A DNA stretch of 10,128 bases from CAZJYI01 sp964550025 (GTDB lineage Bacteria > Verrucomicrobiota > Kiritimatiellia > UBA8416 > CAYOBW01), in contig CAZJYI010000266.1 in the NCBI GenBank assembly GCA_964550025.1, positions 1-10,128 on the forward strand, in the 5' to 3' direction. The notes below the pieces were generated by a model. That model saw only the letters and a list, made by a program, of their open reading frames with translations. It ran no database searches and was not told the DNA's origin. Shown here one piece after another: positions 7,886 through 10,128 of this stretch. A program made the position numbers and the translations under genes. Position 1 is the first letter of the stretch. Each line of letters begins with the position of its first letter.

Positions 7886-8197
7886 ATGAGACCGGGACAT
7901 AAGCCGCAGAAGTTCGCAGCCTTCATCGGAATCGATTGGGCCGACGAGAAACATGACACGTGCCTGGCCATACCGGGGAGCGAGAAGTTGGAACGGCTCC
8001 AGTTGGAACATGCTCCGGAGGCTTTGAACGAGTGGGTGGCATCGCTGCGTCAACGCTTCCGTGGGCGGTATGTCGCTGTGGCGGTCGAACAGACCCGTGG
8101 CGGTCTGGTCCACAGCCTGATGCAGCATGAGTTCATGGTGCTGTACCTGATCAACCCCTCCACGAGCGCGAAGTTCCGCGGTGCCTGGAAACCCCAC
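7886..8197 (+). pseudogene. IS110-family DEDD recombinase (transposase), C-terminally truncated
   Basis: Only about 100 residues remain. They show the N-terminal RuvC-like core: FIGIDWADEKHD with first catalytic Asp at residue 17, then VAVEQTRGG with Glu at residue 68, then VLYLINPSTSAKF, matching the usual (Y)P(I/V)NP..A..(Y/F)R segment. The D(D)P(T/S)DA motif with the remaining acidic residues, and the whole C-terminal Tnp20 domain with its Ser nucleophile, are absent, so the enzyme must be inactive. Family members usually have about 320-450 residues. The reading frame stays open past the junction to 8692, but that part is antisense to two lipoprotein genes and carries no recombinase motif. 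An AAAGGAGGA site supports the ATG. The group assignment (IS110 rather than IS1111) rests on the N-terminal sequence and the structured upstream leader. Confidence 0.85.
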
Positions 8198-8436
8198 CGT
8201 TTGACCCAGCCACCGTCCGGAATGATGAGCCCCCGCTCTCGCATCTGGGCGTCGGGAGTGCCGAGAATGGCTTCGACTTCCGAAATCGTCATGCCCGGGG
8301 ACAACAGGGCGGAGGCCGCGTCACACCGCTGGGACACGGTTGCGTCCGGCGACCGCCAGATTGCCAAGTCGGTGCGCGGTGCGTGTGCGCACGACGAGAC
8401 CACCAGCACGGCTACAGCTATGGCCAGTCTCTTCAT
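8190..8436 (-). pseudogene. Small BamE/SmpA-like lipoprotein, 3' end cut off by the IS110 remnant
   Basis: About 83 genuine residues remain. A lipoprotein signal peptide (MKRLAIAVAVLVVSSC, lipobox VSSC, lipidated Cys16) is followed by SPGMTISEVEAILGTPD, the helix-turn pattern of BamE/SmpA-type outer-membrane lipoproteins, and then GGWVKRWGF, where recognisable sequence stops. The frame continues through IS110 DNA to a stop at 8050, giving a possible 128-residue chimera with an unrelated tail. The gene starts 47 bases after the HEAT-repeat lipoprotein stop and is probably its operon partner. No canonical Shine-Dalgarno is visible (GAGATGAG precedes the ATG), so translation may be weak or coupled. 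The BamE link rests on one motif, and other SmpA-fold envelope proteins are possible. The breakpoint is placed to within about 15 bases. Confidence 0.65.
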
Positions 8437-8483
8437 CTCATCTCGGAGCCAACGTCACGCCTCTCCTTGCGCAGCTTGCCGCG

Positions 8484-9308
8484 CTATGGAGCAGGCGGTT
8501 GTTCGATTCTCCTTCTCGTCTCAATCTTCAAAATGGAGTCCTGTGTTACTTCTCGAATATGCTCGAAACTACTCTGCTCGCGGAGTGCCCTTAGCAATGG
8601 TGTCGACTCGACCGCTGGCGGACCAATCTCGCCAAGTGACCATGCAGCCCAGTGCTGAACAAGTGGCTCATCATCAGACAGAGCTTCCATGAGGGAGTCA
8701 ACGGCCCGTGGATCCCGTGTGTCCCCAAGGAGATTCGCTGCGAAGTATCGTGCATCGATGCCATTGCCCTTGTCTTGGAGCACTGCAATTAGTGGGTCGA
8801 CGGCTTGCTGACGCGCCAGAGGATCGCCCCTGATCAGCATTGCTGTTATGTGCGACCCGATGCGTGAAATGCCAGGGTCTGGGTGCTTCAGGAGTTCGAC
8901 CGAGGAGAGTACCACGCTCCTGTCTCCATCCCGCCATGCGTCGACGTAGGAATCCCTCTGATGGTCCGACAGGGTATCAACGCCCAGTTGCTCCAATTCT
9001 TTTGCCGCAAGTCCCACGGCTTCCTCATTCGGCGCATTACGCACTTGCCTAATCAGATCGACTATTCCCCGCGCATGGCGACGGCGCTCCTGCGACGTGG
9101 TAAGCTCTTCGACTCCCGCGACGAGCCCCTCATCGCGTCTTAGGTTTTCGTGGTCATCCAAGAGGGCTATCAGCTCGGCCACTCCTCTTGGCATAGCCCA
9201 ATTACCAGCGGGTGACGGATGGCGGCAGCCAGCCATGGTCAGCGAGGCCGCGATGCCCACTCTGAGACATGCGTGCTGCAACCAGCATGTCGAAAGGTAA
9301 GTCTTCAT
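8484..9308 (-). CDS. HEAT-repeat lipoprotein
   Basis: This encodes 274 residues with a lipoprotein signal: MKTYLST..., hydrophobic stretch ending SLTMAGC, probable lipidated Cys28. The -3 residue is Met, a weak but usable lipobox. The middle is helical and charged. Residues about 125-155 (SVVLSSVELLKHPDPGISRIG) and 185-254 show HEAT/PBS-lyase-type repeats, with the typical A..LLGDTRDPRAVDSLMEAL and AAWSLGEIG periodicity. Such repeats form a curved scaffold for protein contacts, so the protein is probably an envelope-anchored binding partner rather than an enzyme. The ATG at 9308 is chosen over upstream in-frame starts because the signal peptide begins there. The only purine-rich site (AGG) touches the ATG, and the zinc-finger gene ends 29 bases upstream, so translational coupling is likely. 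The specific role is unknown. Confidence 0.75.
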   Translation of the reverse strand: MKTYLSTCWLQHACLRVGIAASLTMAGCRHPSPAGNWAMPRGVAELIALLDDHENLRRDEGLVAGVEELTTSQERRRHARGIVDLIRQVRNAPNEEAVGLAAKELEQLGVDTLSDHQRDSYVDAWRDGDRSVVLSSVELLKHPDPGISRIGSHITAMLIRGDPLARQQAVDPLIAVLQDKGNGIDARYFAANLLGDTRDPRAVDSLMEALSDDEPLVQHWAAWSLGEIGPPAVESTPLLRALREQSSFEHIREVTQDSILKIETRRRIEQPPAP

Positions 9309-9324
9309 CCTAAAATCGCACGTT

Positions 9325-9382
9325 GCCGTCGAGGCGTTCAAAATGGGACGTCCTCGGGCCATTTTGAATCGCCTCCGACGGC
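9325..9382. repeat. 22-bp near-perfect hairpin overlapping the end of the zinc-finger gene
   Basis: The left arm (9325-9346) GCCGTC-GAGGCG-TTCAAAATGG pairs fully with the right arm (9359-9382), which carries two extra single bases, T9369 and C9376, as bulges. The loop is 12 bases. The structure covers the stop codon at 9338-9340 and the last codons of the zinc-finger gene, and ends 17 bases upstream of the next start. No U-tract follows directly, so a terminator is doubtful. It could control read-through or coupling in the operon, or be the trace of a palindromic insertion. Confidence 0.65.
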
Positions 9383-9775
9383 TTGTTCTCCCGTCTCGTC
9401 CTCGTCCGCCAGCACGTCGGCAGCACGCCACCGCTCGAAGACCTCAGTGCACAGCGCGTCCGTGACGGCGACCGACCGCCTCCCCTTCTTCCTCTTGAGG
9501 GTGGGCGCGGCCTCCACAACATCGAGCATCTCTGTTGCCAGAGCAGCAACCTGCGAGTTTGGGGAACCCGTAAGTGATCGGATGCGAGAGGTGTTTCGGT
9601 CGGAGATGTGCGTCTGGCTCAAGAATCCCGACAGCTCCATCTCGGCCAGGATGGCCTGGCGCTTCTGCTTCGGCATTCTCATGCACCGATTGCACACATG
9701 GGAGCGCACACCACGACCGCCGCCGAACGCCTCGTTCGGTCGCTCAAGACCGCAGATGTCACATACTCTTCCCAT
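9338..9775 (-). CDS. Small four-cysteine zinc-finger protein, function unknown
   Basis: This encodes 145 residues. The N-terminus carries C5-x2-C8 and C28-x2-C31 (CDICG ... CNRC), a compact zinc-binding finger of treble-clef type, like those found in HNH-related and phage-borne small proteins. No HNH catalytic His-Asn motif follows. After a basic segment (RMPKQKRQAIL) comes a predicted helical region (SPNSQVAALATEMLDVVEA), then a very basic KRKKGRR patch near residue 110 and an acidic tail (DEDETGE). DNA or RNA binding is plausible but inferred. GGAG lies 6 bases before the ATG and supports the start. It is the first gene of the minus-strand unit with the two lipoproteins, and it lies between two bulged hairpins close to a tyrosine recombinase. 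No named family is recognised with confidence. Confidence 0.65.
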   Translation of the reverse strand: MGRVCDICGLERPNEAFGGGRGVRSHVCNRCMRMPKQKRQAILAEMELSGFLSQTHISDRNTSRIRSLTGSPNSQVAALATEMLDVVEAAPTLKRKKGRRSVAVTDALCTEVFERWRAADVLADEDETGEQAVGGDSKWPEDVPF

Positions 9776-9798
9776 TCATGTCTCCGGGAGAACGTCCA

Positions 9799-9838
9799 GC
9801 GTGAACCTGCGGCGCGCCAGCGTCGCTAGGTTCCACGC
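9799..9838. repeat. 16-bp bulged hairpin upstream of the zinc-finger gene
   Basis: GCGTG-AACCT-GCGGCG pairs with CGTCGC-t-AGGTT-c-CACGC around a CGCCAG loop, with one G-T wobble and two single-base bulges (T9827 and C9833) on the same arm. It lies 23 bases before the zinc-finger start, just beyond its Shine-Dalgarno, so it may lie in the leader. Two bulges about six bases apart on one arm also occur in the hairpin at 9325-9382. Confidence 0.55.
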
Positions 9839-9868
9839 AGTTGATGGATCCAACCATGATTCGGGAGC

Positions 9869-9937
9869 GGGGTCAAGGAGGCCGGGGGAGACGGCAACGT
9901 GCCTCGCTCGTACGTGTTCTGTCCCGTTCCTGACCCC
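9869..9937. repeat. REP-like 69-nt imperfect palindrome
   Basis: The outer arms GGGGTCA-a-GGA and TCCTGACCCC pair over 10 bp with one bulge, and inner GGGA/TCCC segments (9886-9889, 9922-9925) extend the structure. The layout is that of REP palindromes seen near REP-associated (Y1) transposase genes, but no such gene is in the window. It lies in the intergenic stretch between the zinc-finger gene and the recombinase end. Confidence 0.5.
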
Positions 9938-9951
9938 CTCATCATCGTCCA

Positions 9952-9975
9952 CCGCTATCGTCGTCCGCTATCGTC
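9952..9975. repeat. Two tandem copies of an 11-base repeat, period 13
   Basis: CCGCTATCGTC occurs at 9952-9962 and again at 9965-9975, separated by two bases. A partial match (ATCGTCC) lies just upstream. The repeat borders the cloverleaf-like structure at 9973-10034 and may be a recombinase binding repeat or simple slippage. Confidence 0.6.
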
Positions 9976-10034
9976 CGCCGGACTTCGGTTCCCAGCAGGA
10001 ACGGATCACATCCGCCACCCGAACGACGGCGGAC
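9973..10034. repeat. Cloverleaf-like palindrome 5 bases after the recombinase stop
   Basis: The outer stem pairs GTCCGCCG (9973-9980) with CGGCGGAC (10027-10034). After a 3x3 internal loop a second stem pairs TTCGG (9984-9988) with CCGAA (10019-10023). Two further small hairpins can form inside: GTTCC-CAGCA-GGAAC (9988-10002) and CGGAT-CAC-ATCCG (10002-10014). It directly follows the recombinase stop codon and could serve as terminator, recombination site or REP-type element. No poly-U follows. Confidence 0.55.
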
Positions 10035-10039
10035 ATCGA

Positions 10040-10128
10040 CTATCCCCTCTTCTCGTACAGTGTGTCCAGCGGGCTCTTGACCTTGCGCAGGTGTTCGCTG
10101 CGTACGTGCATGTAGCGGCCCGTGGTCA
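10040..10128 (-). CDS. Tyrosine recombinase/integrase, C-terminal end only (runs off the window)
   Basis: Only the last 28 codons before the stop at 10040-10042 are present. They read TTGRYMHV and continue to KVKSPLD. TT.xYxHV is the nucleophile segment of tyrosine recombinases, so the Tyr in RYMHV should be the catalytic residue that links to DNA. A SPLD.L tail a little further on occurs in integron-type integrases and in some recombinases carried by other mobile elements. The catalytic Arg and His motifs and any integron-specific helix lie outside the window, so the subclass cannot be settled. The gene's 3' end faces a palindrome cluster and the zinc-finger/lipoprotein genes. Confidence 0.75.
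   Translation of the reverse strand, partial: TTGRYMHVRSEHLRKVKSPLDTLYEKRG

Larger units (their letters stand above)
7561..8197 (+). mobile_element. Remnant of an IS110-group insertion sequence (left part only)
   Basis: The remnant consists of a structured non-coding left end and the first ~100 codons of a DEDD recombinase. The right end of the element and most of the recombinase are missing, replaced at about 8180-8200 by an unrelated minus-strand lipoprotein gene. The left boundary is approximate, because IS110 elements lack terminal inverted repeats and usually leave no target duplication. The remnant cannot move by itself. The boundary at 7561 is a guess placed after the hairpin at 7508-7555. 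Confidence 0.65.

Noticed and set aside
9309..9431. Upstream start for the HEAT-repeat protein
   Set aside because: It would overlap the zinc-finger gene out of frame and place the lipoprotein signal peptide internally.
9325..9838. A possible integron cassette: the zinc-finger gene between two attC-like bulged hairpins, near a recombinase with an integron-type SPLD tail
   Set aside because: Neither hairpin has the paired RYYYAAC and GTTRRRY boxes. One hairpin has AAC and GTT outside its stem, but their flanking bases do not match the consensus or pair. Genes here are spaced like an operon, and no attC-like site separates the two lipoproteins.

Overview
The window looks like a GC-rich chromosome segment from a bacterium of the PVC group, most likely Kiritimatiellota or a related Lentisphaerae/Verrucomicrobia lineage. 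The support is indirect: a giant secreted subtilase with two beta-helix modules, choice-of-anchor-Q-like motifs, PKD domains and a C-terminus ending in YYRIRAS, next to a secreted GH20-like glycosidase. No rRNA, tRNA or other phylogenetic marker is present, so the assignment is an inference.

Left two thirds (1-7481, minus strand). A 571-residue secreted GH20-like protein (95-1810) follows a 1850-residue subtilisin-family exoprotein (1929-7481). The large protein has, in order, an N-terminal membrane or signal segment, a propeptide, an S8 catalytic domain (D314, H352, N452, S532), an Ig-like linker, beta-helix module 1, two PKD domains, beta-helix module 2, a short Ca-binding-type Asp-rich repeat and a C-terminal domain. 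Hairpins sharing a 12-base core (CCGCGTCCGCGC, loop TCCG) lie directly after the stop and directly upstream of the start of this gene.

Middle (about 7560-8197, plus strand). This is the remnant of an IS110-group insertion sequence. Only the first ~100 codons of the DEDD recombinase remain. They are preceded by a structured non-coding segment whose two internal-loop stem-loops look like an IS110 bridge RNA. The recombinase breaks off in the middle of a small lipoprotein gene on the other strand, so both genes are truncated at one junction.

Right part (8190-9775, minus strand). A tight three-gene unit: a four-cysteine zinc-finger protein, then a HEAT-repeat lipoprotein, then the truncated BamE/SmpA-like lipoprotein. 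The zinc-finger gene lies between two bulged hairpins.

Right edge (9776-10128). A 264-base non-coding stretch is packed with palindromes (REP-like, 13-base tandem, cloverleaf-like) and ends in the C-terminus of a tyrosine recombinase that runs off the window. The window therefore joins a secreted-protein locus to a mobile, rearranged region. The strongest candidates for something unusual are the orphan bridge-RNA-like segment and the palindrome cluster beside the recombinase.
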